Positions 8,632 through 18,897 of a DNA stretch of 64,000 nucleotides are shown here, piece by piece; the stretch's first letter is position 1, and each line of letters starts with the position of its first letter. The translations under genes and the position numbers were made by a program. Origin of the DNA: Candidatus Izemoplasma sp. (GTDB taxonomy: Bacteria; Bacillota_I; Bacilli_A; Izemoplasmatales; Izemoplasmataceae); assembly GCA_036172455.1 (NCBI GenBank), contig JAXKVY010000004.1, forward strand, positions 62,001-126,000, given 5' to 3'. Under the pieces are notes generated by a model, which had not been told where the DNA came from, did not search any database, and saw only the letters and a program-made list of their open reading frames with translations.

Positions 8632-10890
8632 ATGTTAAAACTGAAAAATGTTAGCAAGTATTACCATAGTAACGATACGGTTGCGATGGGATTAAGAAAA
8701 GTGACTGTGGATTTTGAATTGGGAGAATTCGTCGCAGTAACAGGGGAAAGTGGCAGTGGGAAATCAACACTACTGAATGTCATTAGTGGTCTTGATACCT
8801 ATGAAGATGGGGAATTATATGTTAATGAGGAAGAAACGAGTTACTATAATGTCGCTGATTGGGAAAATTACAGGCGACAATATATTGGCTTTGTTTTTCA
8901 AGAATATAATATTATTGATTCCTATAGTGTGTATGAAAATGTTATGATTGCTTTAACCATTCAAGGATATGATAAAGATCAACGCTCTGATCGCGCAAAA
9001 GAATTAATCGATCGCGTTGGACTTACTTCCCATATCCATCATAAAGCGTCTAAATTATCTGGTGGACAAAAACAAAGAGCGGTTATTGCTAGAGCACTTG
9101 CTAAGGATTGTCCAATCATCGTCGCAGATGAACCAACCGGCAATCTTGATTCAACATCAAGTGACACCATTATCAAGTTGTTAAAAGAAATATCCAAAGA
9201 CAAGTTGGTCATTGTTGTGACGCATAATTATGACGAAGTTGCTGATTATGCGACACGTAAAATTAGACTGTTTGACGGTGAAATTGTTGAGGATAAACAA
9301 ATTAAATCCTATGATCCTGTCGATGACCCACAAGATATAGTGGATTATAAGATGACTCGGTTGAATAGTTTATGGATTGCGACCAAGAACCTTTTAAGAA
9401 CACCAAAACGTACCACATTTACCTTAGTTGTGGGGTTATTTATTGCCCTCATCTTTATGTTTAGTTTTGGGTCTTTTGTTCAGAACACCACGCAAACGAC
9501 AAACTATTATGGTGGGGGTTATTTTAACAATATCAGTGAAAATAGAATCATTGTCACCAAATTTGATGCGTCTATGTTTAGTGCGAATGAAATAAATGAG
9601 ATTCATGCGTTGAAACGGGTTCGAGATGTTGTCAATCATGATGTACTATTAGATATGCAAGTATTCTCATTCAACCAACATGCCAATCAAGATTGGGTTG
9701 AAACGCGAGAATTTTATGTAAACCCTGCGACAGCTCTTTCTATTAGTGACCTAGCAGACGGTAGACTACCGAATAACTATAATGAAATAGTCATCAGTGA
9801 ATCAACAGAGTATATGGTTGGAGATACGATTGATATTGCGTATCGATATATGTATGAAACCTATAATGAAGACACTGGTGAAGTAGAAAGACAAATGCCA
9901 GAAACGGACACGTTTACAATTGTTGGTATGACAAATCAACGGTCACGAAGATGGCAAGAAAATCTTTACTTCCATAATAGCTTTTTACAAGATGATGATA
10001 TTATCAAACACGCGTATGTCAGTAATACTTTTGGCAAGCAATATATAGAACTCAGTATCCAAGCAACTAACACCACAGCTGATCAGGAAAGTAATACCCA
10101 ACTATGGGGTAATTACCAAGTGGATGATAGTTTACCAGACAATACATTGTTAGTGCATCAAGAGTTTATAAACATGTTTGCTGATCAATTTGGGTATGAT
10201 GTTGAAGCAACACCAAGTTGGTTAGATAACATCGCGTTTCAGTTAGTAACAGAATCAAGTTTTGAAGACAATACAATTGACATTACCCTTCAAGCTGGTG
10301 CGGACGTCAATAAAGAATCTAATATTATATATTTAAGTGACAACTTATTTGATCAAATTGTTCCAGATGATTACTATCAAATTAGTGTCATTGTAGACAA
10401 TGGGTATGATGCGAGTATTGTTATGACGGCATTAGAAGATGATGGATTCAATACGATTTATCCAGCCGATGTCACAGACATGTATGGCCAAGTGATCCAG
10501 TTAATCCAGACAATTTATTTTGGCTTTTTAATGGCACTGTTGATGTTAGTCATCTACTTTATTAGCTATATTGTCTTAAGAAATGTTCAAAATGCAAAGA
10601 AAAAAGACTATTTAGTCTTCAGAAGTATCGGTGCGAGTAAAAAAGCATTAAACCGGGTGACCATTTATGAATTGATGATTACAATGGTTGTTGCCTTTAT
10701 TATTACGTTAGGGTTCTTTATTATCAATCAATATATCAACACATTTATACCAAATTACTTAGGCTATTTTACATGGACAACCTACGTTGCGATTGGCTTT
10801 ATATTGTTACTACTCGCTTGGCTACTAGGGAATCGATTTAATAAGAAAATCTTTAGTCGATCTGTTATTACATCATTGAAACAGGAATAG
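8632..10890 (+). CDS. Fused ABC ATPase-permease (MacB/FtsX type), first half
   Basis: 752 residues. The N-terminal ATPase has Walker A GESGSGKST (38-46), signature LSGGQ (142-146), Walker B VADEPTG (D166, E167) and the H-loop VVTHNYDE. A membrane helix near 262-284, a large extracellular domain (about 285-615) and three C-terminal helices give the FtsX/MacB permease fold with the ATPase fused in front. A second gene of the same build follows 10 bases on, so the two likely form a heterodimer. Such transporters export peptides or lipoproteins or act as mechanotransmitters; the substrate is unknown. No dedicated two-component system sits beside it. Confidence 0.92.
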   Translation: MLKLKNVSKYYHSNDTVAMGLRKVTVDFELGEFVAVTGESGSGKSTLLNVISGLDTYEDGELYVNEEETSYYNVADWENYRRQYIGFVFQEYNIIDSYSVYENVMIALTIQGYDKDQRSDRAKELIDRVGLTSHIHHKASKLSGGQKQRAVIARALAKDCPIIVADEPTGNLDSTSSDTIIKLLKEISKDKLVIVVTHNYDEVADYATRKIRLFDGEIVEDKQIKSYDPVDDPQDIVDYKMTRLNSLWIATKNLLRTPKRTTFTLVVGLFIALIFMFSFGSFVQNTTQTTNYYGGGYFNNISENRIIVTKFDASMFSANEINEIHALKRVRDVVNHDVLLDMQVFSFNQHANQDWVETREFYVNPATALSISDLADGRLPNNYNEIVISESTEYMVGDTIDIAYRYMYETYNEDTGEVERQMPETDTFTIVGMTNQRSRRWQENLYFHNSFLQDDDIIKHAYVSNTFGKQYIELSIQATNTTADQESNTQLWGNYQVDDSLPDNTLLVHQEFINMFADQFGYDVEATPSWLDNIAFQLVTESSFEDNTIDITLQAGADVNKESNIIYLSDNLFDQIVPDDYYQISVIVDNGYDASIVMTALEDDGFNTIYPADVTDMYGQVIQLIQTIYFGFLMALLMLVIYFISYIVLRNVQNAKKKDYLVFRSIGASKKALNRVTIYELMITMVVAFIITLGFFIINQYINTFIPNYLGYFTWTTYVAIGFILLLLAWLLGNRFNKKIFSRSVITSLKQE

Positions 10891-10900
10891 AGGGATCATC

Positions 10901-13291
10901 ATGATAAAATTAAATCATTTACACAAATATTACAATAAAAATAAACAGAACGAAATCCATGTTATAAACGATGTTGATATAACATTACCAAACAAAGGGC
11001 TTGTCATGTTAGTCGGTCCAAGTGGGAGCGGTAAAACAACACTCTTAAATGTTTTAGGTGGATTAGATAAAGTTCAAACTGGCAGTATTCAATTTGGCGA
11101 TACCACCATCGAAAAATATAAGACAACGACATGGGATATTATCCGCAATCGCGAAGTTGGCTATATTTTTCAAAACTACAATTTGTTAAAAAATTTAACA
11201 GTATACGATAATATTGCGTTAACACTAAATATGATTGGGATTTACGATACTGATGAAATCGATAAACGGATTGATTATATTCTCAACTCGATGGGGATGA
11301 TTAACTACCGAAAACGTAAAGCATCACAACTGTCAGGCGGCCAGCAACAACGGGTGGCAATCGCGCGTGCCCTCGCTAAAAATCCAAGCGTAATTATTGC
11401 CGATGAACCAACAGGAAACTTAGATAGTAAAAACACCCAAGACATCATGAATATTATTAAAAGTATTTCATTTAATAAATTGGTGGTGTTAGTTACCCAT
11501 GAAGAAGCACTTGCAAGTCAGTATGCGGATCGTATTATTCGCTTAAAAGATGGACAAATAGTGAGTGACGATACTCATCGCGCAACCGGTGCTCACGCGA
11601 TCAAGCATGACACCGATATCTATTTAAAAGACTTACATCAAACCCATCATCTCAGTAATGATAACTTAACGGTGACAACCTATACCGACGAAACACTAGA
11701 AGATACGCTTAAAGTCCGGTTAATCGCAAAGAACGAAACCCTTTATATTGATGTCTCAAGTCAAATCTATGACAAACTAAACCTAATTGATAAAGACAGT
11801 GAAGTGCGTATCTTTAACGAACATTTCATGGCAGATGAAACGAATATGTTTGATGAAGATGCCTTTGATTTAGAAAGTATTATAACACCAAAAGAAGATA
11901 CCGTTAAACATAGTGTTATTTCATTTAAAGACAGTATAAAAATGGCTTTTAAACGGTTAAAAGATACCAGCCGTATTGGTAAGTTGTTCTATGTAGGGTT
12001 TGCCTTAGGCGCAGTCTTGATTGCACTTGCGGTGGGAATGTTAAGTGGCATCTTTAGAGTAGAGCCAACCGATTTCGTATCACATCCTGTCGAAACAGTC
12101 ACATTCCCAATTGGCGATAATACCTATGAAGATATCCAAGAGATTGCCAATGGGGATGATGTGAACTATATTATGGGACCACTCAACATCCAAATGGAAA
12201 TTCTCTTACCACAACTGTATCAAGGAAGAGATCTCACACAAGGCGTTAACGCTCAAGTTGTATACAGTGACTATTTAGATCAAGACAAAATCATCAAAGG
12301 GCGCACGGTTGAAACGTATGATGAGTTTGTGATGAACGCCTCAGTAGCGAATAATTTAATTAACGGCTCGCAACTGAATTACTTAGGAATTACAGAACTG
12401 AACGACTTAATGAATTTACAGTTTCGGCTTAATCAAGGGAATAGCAGTTATCTTATGACCCTTGTTGGGATCATCGATGATGATAACCCAGTCATTTATA
12501 TGAAAGAAGATACCGTGCTCCTATCAAACAAAAATGTCGGAACCTATGAGATGTTTAAAGATGAAATCACAGTTACAGGGAATGAGTTAACGAAAAATAG
12601 TGTTTACTTGACAGAAAAACTGAATCCAACGATTGGCGATACGTTCAGTATAGGCAGTGAAGACTATACAATCGCAGGCGAATTCTCAGGTGATGTGTCT
12701 GTGATTGCGATAGCATCAAAAGCGAGTCTCACAGAAACCATCTTCATTGATGGACACAACAATGCTTATTCAACTGTCTACCTCCATTCAAATAATGTTG
12801 ATGAGACAATCGACCGATTACAAGACCTAGGAATTGAGGCAACCTCTACTTATGAAATAGAATTAGAGCGATACCGTGCCAGACGCTGGGATGACTCACT
12901 CGCCACGATTATTTTTACGATCGTTGTGTTATCAGCAAGTGCGATTAGTTACTACTTTATTATCCGTTCAAGCTTAATGTCACGAATTTATGAAATGAGT
13001 GTTTACCGTGCATTAGGGGTTTCTAAAGGAGATATTCGCAAGATATTTGTCACAGAAATAGCCGTGATTACGACCATCACATCACTGATAGGGTATCTCG
13101 GGATGACCTTTATTCTTTACCGGATTCAAATCTTGAGTGAAGACTATATGAGCTTAATTTATATTTCACCACTAAGCATTTTAGCCGGGATTCTTTTAAT
13201 CTACTTAGTCAACACCTTAAGTGGCTTAATTCCTGTCAGTAACTTATTACGAAGAACACCTGCTGAAATCTTAAGTAAATACGATTTTTAA
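10901..13291 (+). CDS. Fused ABC ATPase-permease (MacB/FtsX type), second half
   Basis: 796 residues. Walker [10 protein letters not shown] (39-47), [16 protein letters not shown], Walker [12 protein letters not shown] and H-loop VVLVTHEE mark an intact ATPase. A linker of about 100 residues follows, then a helix near 360-383, an extracellular domain and three C-terminal helices including [13 protein letters not shown], the FtsX-type coupling motif. It is about 45 residues longer than its neighbour, mostly in the linker. Both halves have complete ATPase motifs, so two active sites are expected. The gene ends just before a strong terminator, so the operon has two genes. Confidence 0.92.
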   Translation: MIKLNHLHKYYNKNKQNEIHVINDVDITLPNKGLVMLVGPSGSGKTTLLNVLGGLDKVQTGSIQFGDTTIEKYKTTTWDIIRNREVGYIFQNYNLLKNLTVYDNIALTLNMIGIYDTDEIDKRIDYILNSMGMINYRKRKASQLSGGQQQRVAIARALAKNPSVIIADEPTGNLDSKNTQDIMNIIKSISFNKLVVLVTHEEALASQYADRIIRLKDGQIVSDDTHRATGAHAIKHDTDIYLKDLHQTHHLSNDNLTVTTYTDETLEDTLKVRLIAKNETLYIDVSSQIYDKLNLIDKDSEVRIFNEHFMADETNMFDEDAFDLESIITPKEDTVKHSVISFKDSIKMAFKRLKDTSRIGKLFYVGFALGAVLIALAVGMLSGIFRVEPTDFVSHPVETVTFPIGDNTYEDIQEIANGDDVNYIMGPLNIQMEILLPQLYQGRDLTQGVNAQVVYSDYLDQDKIIKGRTVETYDEFVMNASVANNLINGSQLNYLGITELNDLMNLQFRLNQGNSSYLMTLVGIIDDDNPVIYMKEDTVLLSNKNVGTYEMFKDEITVTGNELTKNSVYLTEKLNPTIGDTFSIGSEDYTIAGEFSGDVSVIAIASKASLTETIFIDGHNNAYSTVYLHSNNVDETIDRLQDLGIEATSTYEIELERYRARRWDDSLATIIFTIVVLSASAISYYFIIRSSLMSRIYEMSVYRALGVSKGDIRKIFVTEIAVITTITSLIGYLGMTFILYRIQILSEDYMSLIYISPLSILAGILLIYLVNTLSGLIPVSNLLRRTPAEILSKYDF

Positions 13292-13298
13292 TCACAAG

Positions 13299-13326
13299 AT
13301 GCACACCCTTAGGTGTGCATTTTTTT
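13299..13326 (+). terminator. Terminator of the ABC exporter operon
   Basis: ATGCACACC (13299-13307) pairs with GGTGTGCAT (13312-13320), loop CTTA, then a T run to 13326. Confidence 0.93.
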
Positions 13327-13350
13327 ATATCAAAAGATTGGCAAATGTGC

Positions 13351-13356
13351 TATAAT
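13351..13356 (+). promoter_or_regulatory. -10 box of the OLD-like/LURP/helicase operon
   Basis: TATAAT at 13351-13356 with no clear -35. The start codon at 13374 is 18 bases away, with AGGTG between, a very short leader. Confidence 0.6.
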
Positions 13357-13373
13357 AGGCTTAGGTGATACGC

Positions 13374-14555
13374 ATGGTTGAACACATTTATATTAAAAAC
13401 TATAAAGCATTTAAAAAAGAGAATATACCGCTTGAAAAACATACATTACTTGTTGGAACCAACAACTCTGGAAAGACAACGGTCTTAGAAGCACTCGATC
13501 TCTTTTTTAATCATAGGATGCGCCATGATTTCATTATTGATCGCACTTCACCTGTGATTATTGAATTACAAGTCGCAGGTAAACGGTACCGGAAAGCGTA
13601 TAGTCCACCGTATTTTGATTTAGACTATAAACAGTGTATTGGTGACTTATATGATATCAATGATTATGCCTTTTTATATATCCCTAAACATATTCATATT
13701 GCTAGATTACTAAATGATATCTTAACGGTCAATATGACTAGCCAACTGAATAAAGATATCCAACGTAAAATCTTTAAAGTCGCGGATTATATTGATGGCG
13801 TGCCAGGGAATACGGATTATCCGTTTTTTACATATCATACCATCTATCAAATGGACATTAAACGTCCACCCGAGTTTGATGCGGTTCAGATTGCCAAATG
13901 TATTGCGAATGTGACCCATGATAAAACCATTATCGGGATTGATAATTACGAAGATACCTTTTCAGTTAATCAGCTAGATACCCTTAAAAACTATATGTTC
14001 CAAACCATCTTTGCGACAGACAGTGAAACGGTCATCCAAGCCAGTGATGCCTATATCGCACAACTTCTCACAGGGGATAAAGAAAAAGACTTTAAGGCGA
14101 TGCAAAAACGGGTAAGCCATTCTGAAAAAGCCTATATCTTAGTCGAAGGTAAATATGATGTAAGTTGGTTTGAAAAAGCCTTAGAATTACTTGACTTAGA
14201 CGATGCGTATACGGTCTTGCCATGTGGTGGATTTGGTAATATACAATATGTAAAAGAACAACTTGATAAAGAAGGATTTCAATCGATTGTTGTGACCGAT
14301 GGGGACACTTTAACCGCAAGCTCACTCAAACGTGATGTGATTGAAATGTATGTCGATCTTGATTTCTTGAAGACACATTTCGATGTCTATTTTGAAGCGC
14401 TACCAGACACTAAACAACAATTTTTCAAACATATTGATGAAAAAGAGGATGTGATTAAACATGTCTTAAGTAAATGGGCGAAACATCAATTATCTAAGGA
14501 TAATCCATTTGTTAAAGAACTTAAACATTTGCTTTCTGAAAGGAGCGACTTATGA
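13374..14555 (+). CDS. Compact OLD-like protein: AAA ATPase plus TOPRIM domain
   Basis: 393 residues. The N-terminus (MVEHIYIKNYKAFKK) is typical of SMC/RecF/OLD-type ATPases, with Walker A VGTNNSGKTT near residue 30 and a Walker-B-like segment TIIGIDNYEDTF. The C-terminal third is a TOPRIM domain: YILVEGKYD supplies the glutamate and VVTDGDT the DxD pair. OLD family nucleases have this order but are usually 500-650 residues, so the ATPase head here is condensed. ATG 13374 is used because AGGTG at 13363-13367 precedes it. It overlaps the next gene by 4 bases (ATGA). A repair or defence role is possible; the substrate is unknown. Confidence 0.8.
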   Translation: MVEHIYIKNYKAFKKENIPLEKHTLLVGTNNSGKTTVLEALDLFFNHRMRHDFIIDRTSPVIIELQVAGKRYRKAYSPPYFDLDYKQCIGDLYDINDYAFLYIPKHIHIARLLNDILTVNMTSQLNKDIQRKIFKVADYIDGVPGNTDYPFFTYHTIYQMDIKRPPEFDAVQIAKCIANVTHDKTIIGIDNYEDTFSVNQLDTLKNYMFQTIFATDSETVIQASDAYIAQLLTGDKEKDFKAMQKRVSHSEKAYILVEGKYDVSWFEKALELLDLDDAYTVLPCGGFGNIQYVKEQLDKEGFQSIVVTDGDTLTASSLKRDVIEMYVDLDFLKTHFDVYFEALPDTKQQFFKHIDEKEDVIKHVLSKWAKHQLSKDNPFVKELKHLLSERSDL

Positions 14556-15043
14556 AATTTTATATTAAACAAAAAGTCTTTTCACTCAAAGACAATTTCA
14601 ATGTCTTTGATGAAAATGAAAACACAGTGTATACCGTTGAAGGACAATTTTTCTCTCTAAAAAACAAGTTAACATTAAAGGATGCTAGTGGGAATAATTT
14701 ACTGTATAGTGAGAAAAAGATTTTTAGCTTGCGCCCAACGTATTTTTTATTTGATGTCGCAGGTTCGAAAATTGGTAAGGTCAGACAACGCTTTAGTTTA
14801 CGACCTAAATTTAATGTCTCATTATATGATCAAGAACTCGATATGCAAGGCAGTTTCTTTGCCCATAGTTTTACGATTGAAGGCCCACAAGGGATGCTCG
14901 CAAGTGTGAGCAAAAAAGTCTTTAGCTTTGGCGATAGCTATGAAATAGATATCCAAGCAACAGAGAACCAAGAAGCCTATTTATTTTTAGTCATTATTTT
15001 AGATCAAGTCTTACACGAAAACAAAAATAATCACCAACATTAA
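14552..15043 (+). CDS. LURP-one-related (YxjI-like) protein
   Basis: 163 residues with the repeated beta-strand pattern of LURP-one/Tubby-like proteins (KFYIKQKVFSLKDNFNVFDE, then QFFSLKNKLTLKD and KKIFSLRPTYFLFD). No signal peptide and no catalytic motif. The bacterial members (YxjI) are of unknown role, though the fold resembles phospholipid scramblases. It is translationally coupled to the OLD-like gene by ATGA overlap, with GGAG inside that gene, and is followed 18 bases later by a helicase gene. Confidence 0.8.
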   Translation: MKFYIKQKVFSLKDNFNVFDENENTVYTVEGQFFSLKNKLTLKDASGNNLLYSEKKIFSLRPTYFLFDVAGSKIGKVRQRFSLRPKFNVSLYDQELDMQGSFFAHSFTIEGPQGMLASVSKKVFSFGDSYEIDIQATENQEAYLFLVIILDQVLHENKNNHQH

Positions 15044-15061
15044 TTGACAAAGAGGTGACGT

Positions 15062-17401
15062 ATGAAATCACTCAAAGTCAGCGTTAAAGATCTCGTCACC
15101 TTTATTCACCGGGGTGGCGATTTAACCAATGAGTTTAAAAGTAATGCTCGGGCTAAGCAAGGCACTGAATTACATACCTTCTTACAAGAACAGTATCTTG
15201 AAGAAGATCAAAAAGAAGTGTTTGTCAAAGAGACTGTTACCCAAGATGATTATGAAATCACACTATCAGGTCGTATTGATGGTGTGCTTTTACGTGATCA
15301 TCAGATTATCATAGAAGAAATCAAAAGTACCCAGGTTGCCTTAGAACTCTTAGATGAAACAAGTAGACCAGAGCACTTGGCGCAAGCAAAAATATATGCC
15401 TATCTATATTTACAAACGTTATCGCAAAAATCGATTACAGTTTATTTAACCTATATCCATACACAATCTAAAGCAACTAAAATCATTAAAAAACGGTATA
15501 ATCAAACGCAGCTCAAACGCTTCTTTGACAATACCATTTTAGAATATACAACGTGGTTAGATATTTATGAAGCACATCATGAACAGCGTCAAGCCTCAAT
15601 TGAGGGACTGACCTTTCCTTTCCCAGATTACAGAGAAGGACAGTATACCTTTATGGGCGCAATTTACCAAACTTTAATGCAAAAGGATATTCTTTACTCT
15701 ATTGCCCCAACAGGGATTGGCAAAACAGTCGCAGCGCTTTTTTCGAGTTTAAAAACAATGGATAAAGAGACCGATAAAATCTTTTATCTCACAGCGAAAA
15801 ATCAAGGCAAACACATTGTGATTGATACCGTTAATTTACTCAAACAACATGGCTTAATCACCAAAAGTGTTGTCTTGCATTCTAAAGAAGCAATGTGCTT
15901 AATGGATAAAGTCGATTGTGACCCCGATATTTGTCCTTATGCAAAAGGCTATTTTGAACGTGAAAAAGATGCCCTAGAAGATATATTTGTCCATGATGAT
16001 GTCTATGACCAACGTTTAATCAAACAATATGGAGAGTATCATAACATTTGTCCTCATGAATTTAGTTTATCTATTTCTAATTATTCAGATATTGTTATTT
16101 GTGATTATAACTATGCCTTTGATCCACGCGTACACTTAATTCGGTATTTTGAAGAAAGTTATTATACTCCAAAACTCTTAATCGATGAAGCCCATAATAT
16201 GATTGATCGCAGCCGTAATATGTATTCAGCGGTATTACAAGAATCCTCCTTAAAGACGCTAAAAGCATCGATCACCCGCTTTAAGGGGCCGATACACGCC
16301 GCGTTAAATGCAGTATTAGGGCGTTTGAACGCATTGAAAGAGACACATGAGTTAGCTAAGAATCCGTTTTATTATCAAGAAGAAAATATTCTAGATTTAA
16401 TCGAAAAAATAGATTTTTTAATTGTTCAACTCGATAAAATATTAGTAGAACATAAGCGATTTGAAGCGCGTAAAGATGTCTTAGATGTCTATTTTGAGTT
16501 AGTGCAATATAGGCGTATTGCTGAATTTTATAATGAACATTATCGCTTATTTATGCACTATTTTAATGAAGAGATTACTATCACAGAACGCTGTTTTAAT
16601 GCGGCTGATTTCATCACCGAAATTATCGAATACCAAACCGATGGGGCCATCTTTTTTAGCGCTACGTTAGAACCGATTGATTATTACGTTACATTAATTA
16701 CAAATGGAGAAGGCAAAACGATTCAAATTCCATCACCATTTGACCCGAAACGACTTGGGCTCTTTATTGAAGGATCTACCTCTACCCGTTATCGCGATAG
16801 AGATTTAAGTATCAGTAAGATTATTGATACGATTTATGCCATGTTAGAAGCAAAACAAGGAAACTATATTGCCTTTTTTCCGTCTTATGCCTATATGAAT
16901 AAGGTCTTAACACAATTTGATACGTCTGGCTATCATGTCGTGGTTCAAGAGAGAAATATGCGCTATAGCGAAAGAAAGTCCCTTTTAGAAACCTTTCAAT
17001 CAGATCAAGACACTTCAACAATAGGCTTCTTTGTTCTTGGTGGCAGTTTCTCTGAAGGAATCGATTATGTTGGCGATTTATTACATGGTGTTTTAATTGT
17101 AGGGGTCGCCTTACCAATGTTTAATAAAGAAAATGAGTTGTTAAGAAGTTATTTTGATCATCATCATAATAATGGGTTCCATTATGCCTATACGTACCCA
17201 GGCATGAATAAAGTGATTCAAGCTGTTGGTCGCGTGATTCGACAAGACGATGATCAAGGGATAGCAATTTTATTTGATGATCGGTATTTACACCATACTT
17301 ACACATCGTTATTCCCGAAACATTGGGCGCATATTAAAACGATACCACATAATGATATCATCATTGATTACTTAAATCATTTTTGGGACAATAAACAATA
17401 A
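15062..17401 (+). CDS. XPD/DinG-family Fe-S helicase with N-terminal PD-(D/E)XK nuclease domain
   Basis: 779 residues. Residues 1-150 form a RecB/Cas4-like nuclease: H38, D73 in GRIDGVL, then E86-x-K88 in IIEEIKST. The superfamily 2 helicase follows: Walker A APTGIGKT (K221), a Cys-rich insert (CLMDKVDCDPDICPYAKG plus a later NICPHE) that supplies four cysteines for a [4Fe-4S] cluster, DEAH box at 375-378, and C-terminal motifs FFSATLEP and GRVIRQDDDQG. This nuclease-helicase fusion is known in Bacillota as a COG1199 variant and should unwind and cut DNA with 5'-3' polarity. It ends the operon that begins at 13374. Confidence 0.9.
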   Translation: MKSLKVSVKDLVTFIHRGGDLTNEFKSNARAKQGTELHTFLQEQYLEEDQKEVFVKETVTQDDYEITLSGRIDGVLLRDHQIIIEEIKSTQVALELLDETSRPEHLAQAKIYAYLYLQTLSQKSITVYLTYIHTQSKATKIIKKRYNQTQLKRFFDNTILEYTTWLDIYEAHHEQRQASIEGLTFPFPDYREGQYTFMGAIYQTLMQKDILYSIAPTGIGKTVAALFSSLKTMDKETDKIFYLTAKNQGKHIVIDTVNLLKQHGLITKSVVLHSKEAMCLMDKVDCDPDICPYAKGYFEREKDALEDIFVHDDVYDQRLIKQYGEYHNICPHEFSLSISNYSDIVICDYNYAFDPRVHLIRYFEESYYTPKLLIDEAHNMIDRSRNMYSAVLQESSLKTLKASITRFKGPIHAALNAVLGRLNALKETHELAKNPFYYQEENILDLIEKIDFLIVQLDKILVEHKRFEARKDVLDVYFELVQYRRIAEFYNEHYRLFMHYFNEEITITERCFNAADFITEIIEYQTDGAIFFSATLEPIDYYVTLITNGEGKTIQIPSPFDPKRLGLFIEGSTSTRYRDRDLSISKIIDTIYAMLEAKQGNYIAFFPSYAYMNKVLTQFDTSGYHVVVQERNMRYSERKSLLETFQSDQDTSTIGFFVLGGSFSEGIDYVGDLLHGVLIVGVALPMFNKENELLRSYFDHHHNNGFHYAYTYPGMNKVIQAVGRVIRQDDDQGIAILFDDRYLHHTYTSLFPKHWAHIKTIPHNDIIIDYLNHFWDNKQ

Positions 17402-17402
17402 A

Positions 17403-17431
17403 AAAACCAATCAATAAATGATTGATTTTTT
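17403..17431 (+). terminator. Terminator after the helicase gene
   Basis: AATCAAT (17409-17415) pairs with ATTGATT (17421-17427), loop AAATG; flanking A and T runs extend it. A modest AT-rich stem with a T run to 17431. Confidence 0.7.
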
Positions 17432-17444
17432 GTATAATACTGTA

Positions 17445-17472
17445 TCTATCATCAACACTTCTTGATGATAGA
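17445..17472. other. Perfect inverted repeat beyond the PH-domain gene
   Basis: TCTATCATCAA (17445-17455) and TTGATGATAGA (17462-17472) are perfect complements around CACTTC. It lies just past the stop of the minus-strand gene and could form an mRNA 3' stem, but there is no T run next to it on that strand. Confidence 0.5.
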
Positions 17473-17479
17473 AGAGAGA

Positions 17480-17845
17480 CTATAACACATGCGTTGAGAT
17501 GATTTTATCAAGTTCGCGTACATTTACGCCTTTTTTCAGATTCAGTTTCAACATCCCAAGACGTGTCCAAATTTGCATTTCACCTAAGTCAAATACACCA
17601 CGAGCATTCTCGCTAGAATACATTACAATTGATTTGAATGGAATCGTATATAATTCCATTTTCTTTCCTGTAATCCCTTGTTTATCACCAAGGATAAAGC
17701 GGTAATTTGTCACAATCGCAAAGTCACGCAATGTTTTGTAACAGGCTTCAATTGTTTCATTTTCGATGAGTAATTCATGTAGTTCTTTTGGGGGTTTTGT
17801 TTCCCTGACAAATGTAAATTCAATGCCATTTCTAATGTCTTCCAT
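17480..17845 (-). CDS. PH-like domain protein (bacterial PH_3/YvbH-type)
   Basis: 121 residues, the size of a single bacterial pleckstrin-homology-like domain: alternating strands (NYRFILGDKQGITGKKMEL, IPFKSIVMYSSE, GEMQIWTRLGMLKLNLKK) and a C-terminal helix (VRELDKIISTHVL). No membrane segment. Proteins of this kind are widespread in Bacillota; role unknown. AGGAGG precedes the ATG. It stands alone between two plus-strand units. Confidence 0.7.
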   Translation of the reverse strand: MEDIRNGIEFTFVRETKPPKELHELLIENETIEACYKTLRDFAIVTNYRFILGDKQGITGKKMELYTIPFKSIVMYSSENARGVFDLGEMQIWTRLGMLKLNLKKGVNVRELDKIISTHVL

Positions 17846-17904
17846 AATGACCTCCTTATGTATAGTTTACCAAATTATTCACGCTTTTGCTACTGGAAAA
17901 TTGC

Positions 17905-17932
17905 TTGTAAAAGTATGAATCTATTGTATAAT
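17905..17932 (+). promoter_or_regulatory. Promoter of the dehydrogenase/cyclophilin pair
   Basis: TTGTAA (17905-17910), 16-base spacer, TATAAT (17927-17932), 38 bases before the GTG start at 17971. Confidence 0.8.
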
Positions 17933-17970
17933 AAGATTAAGTGATTTTTTAGGCTAATAGGAGGTGCACA

Positions 17971-18888
17971 GTGAACGTTTATACAAAACATAAAAAGATG
18001 GAAGAGGCATTAAAGCAATATGACTTACCGAGGATCACATTTGTAGACGACTTAAAGGATGCACACTTTATCATTGATGGCCACTTTGATCAACATGATT
18101 ATCACCCTGATTTAAAAGGTGTTATCATTCCTTATACAGGCCATAACGGCATTGATCTAGATGCGATGAGAAAACACGATCTCATGTTATTTATTACGCC
18201 CACTAGATCACGGTATGTGGCTGAGAAAGCGATTGCCTTAATGTTTGCCTTGTTAGGAAGAGTTGTGCATTATCATACATTACTTCAGACCGGTAACTGG
18301 GCTGAACGTAATACACAAAAAAGACAACCTTGGACCAGTATTCAGGGTAAAACAGTCGGTCTATTTGGGTATGGCAGAATCGGTAAACGGATTCATCATA
18401 TGTTACAAGGTTTTGACTGTGATTTTGCCACCATTGATCGGGGTCATGACTATGAAGACAATCTATTACTTGTTAAAAACTTAACGAACTTAATTCAGGT
18501 AAGCGATGTTATTTTTATCTCAACACCATTAAATAAAACGACTGAGGGGATCTTTGATCAAAATAAATTCGCACGGATGAACAACAAATTTTTAATTAAT
18601 GTTGCGCGCGGCGCTATTTGTGAAGAAGAGTCTTTATATCAAGCCTTAAAAACAGGCACCTTACATGGCTATGCTTCTGATGTGTGGTATCAATACCCTA
18701 AAGGAAAAGAAGCACAATTGCCAAGCACCTATCCTATTTATGACCTAGATAACGTCGTGTTATCAAATCATTCAGGTGGGTTTACTGAAACAACGAACAA
18801 AGAAGTCAATGAAGACTTAATAAAAACGTTAAAACAATTAGAACAAGAAGACTATAGCAAAAAACTAAATCTAGATACATTATTATAA
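17971..18888 (+). CDS. D-isomer-specific 2-hydroxyacid dehydrogenase family protein
   Basis: 305 residues. The Rossmann motif GLFGYGRIGKRI gives GxGxxG at 133-138, with an acidic residue after the second strand (TIDRG), which favours NAD. Catalytic R213 (NVARGA) and H267 (SNHSGG) are present, but the usual glutamate in DVFEPEP is replaced: the segment reads SDVWYQYP (237-243), as in formate dehydrogenases, where Gln takes that place. The start is GTG behind AGGAGGTG; no better ATG exists. The N-terminal substrate domain is short. Substrate unknown. It is followed 9 bases later by a cyclophilin lipoprotein gene. Confidence 0.87.
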   Translation: MNVYTKHKKMEEALKQYDLPRITFVDDLKDAHFIIDGHFDQHDYHPDLKGVIIPYTGHNGIDLDAMRKHDLMLFITPTRSRYVAEKAIALMFALLGRVVHYHTLLQTGNWAERNTQKRQPWTSIQGKTVGLFGYGRIGKRIHHMLQGFDCDFATIDRGHDYEDNLLLVKNLTNLIQVSDVIFISTPLNKTTEGIFDQNKFARMNNKFLINVARGAICEEESLYQALKTGTLHGYASDVWYQYPKGKEAQLPSTYPIYDLDNVVLSNHSGGFTETTNKEVNEDLIKTLKQLEQEDYSKKLNLDTLL

Positions 18889-18897
18889 GGAGTTCAC

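Noticed and set aside
17445-17472. Inverted repeat as an insertion-sequence end or CRISPR repeat
   Set aside because: It occurs once, has no transposase or target duplication around it, and fits a simple mRNA 3' stem.
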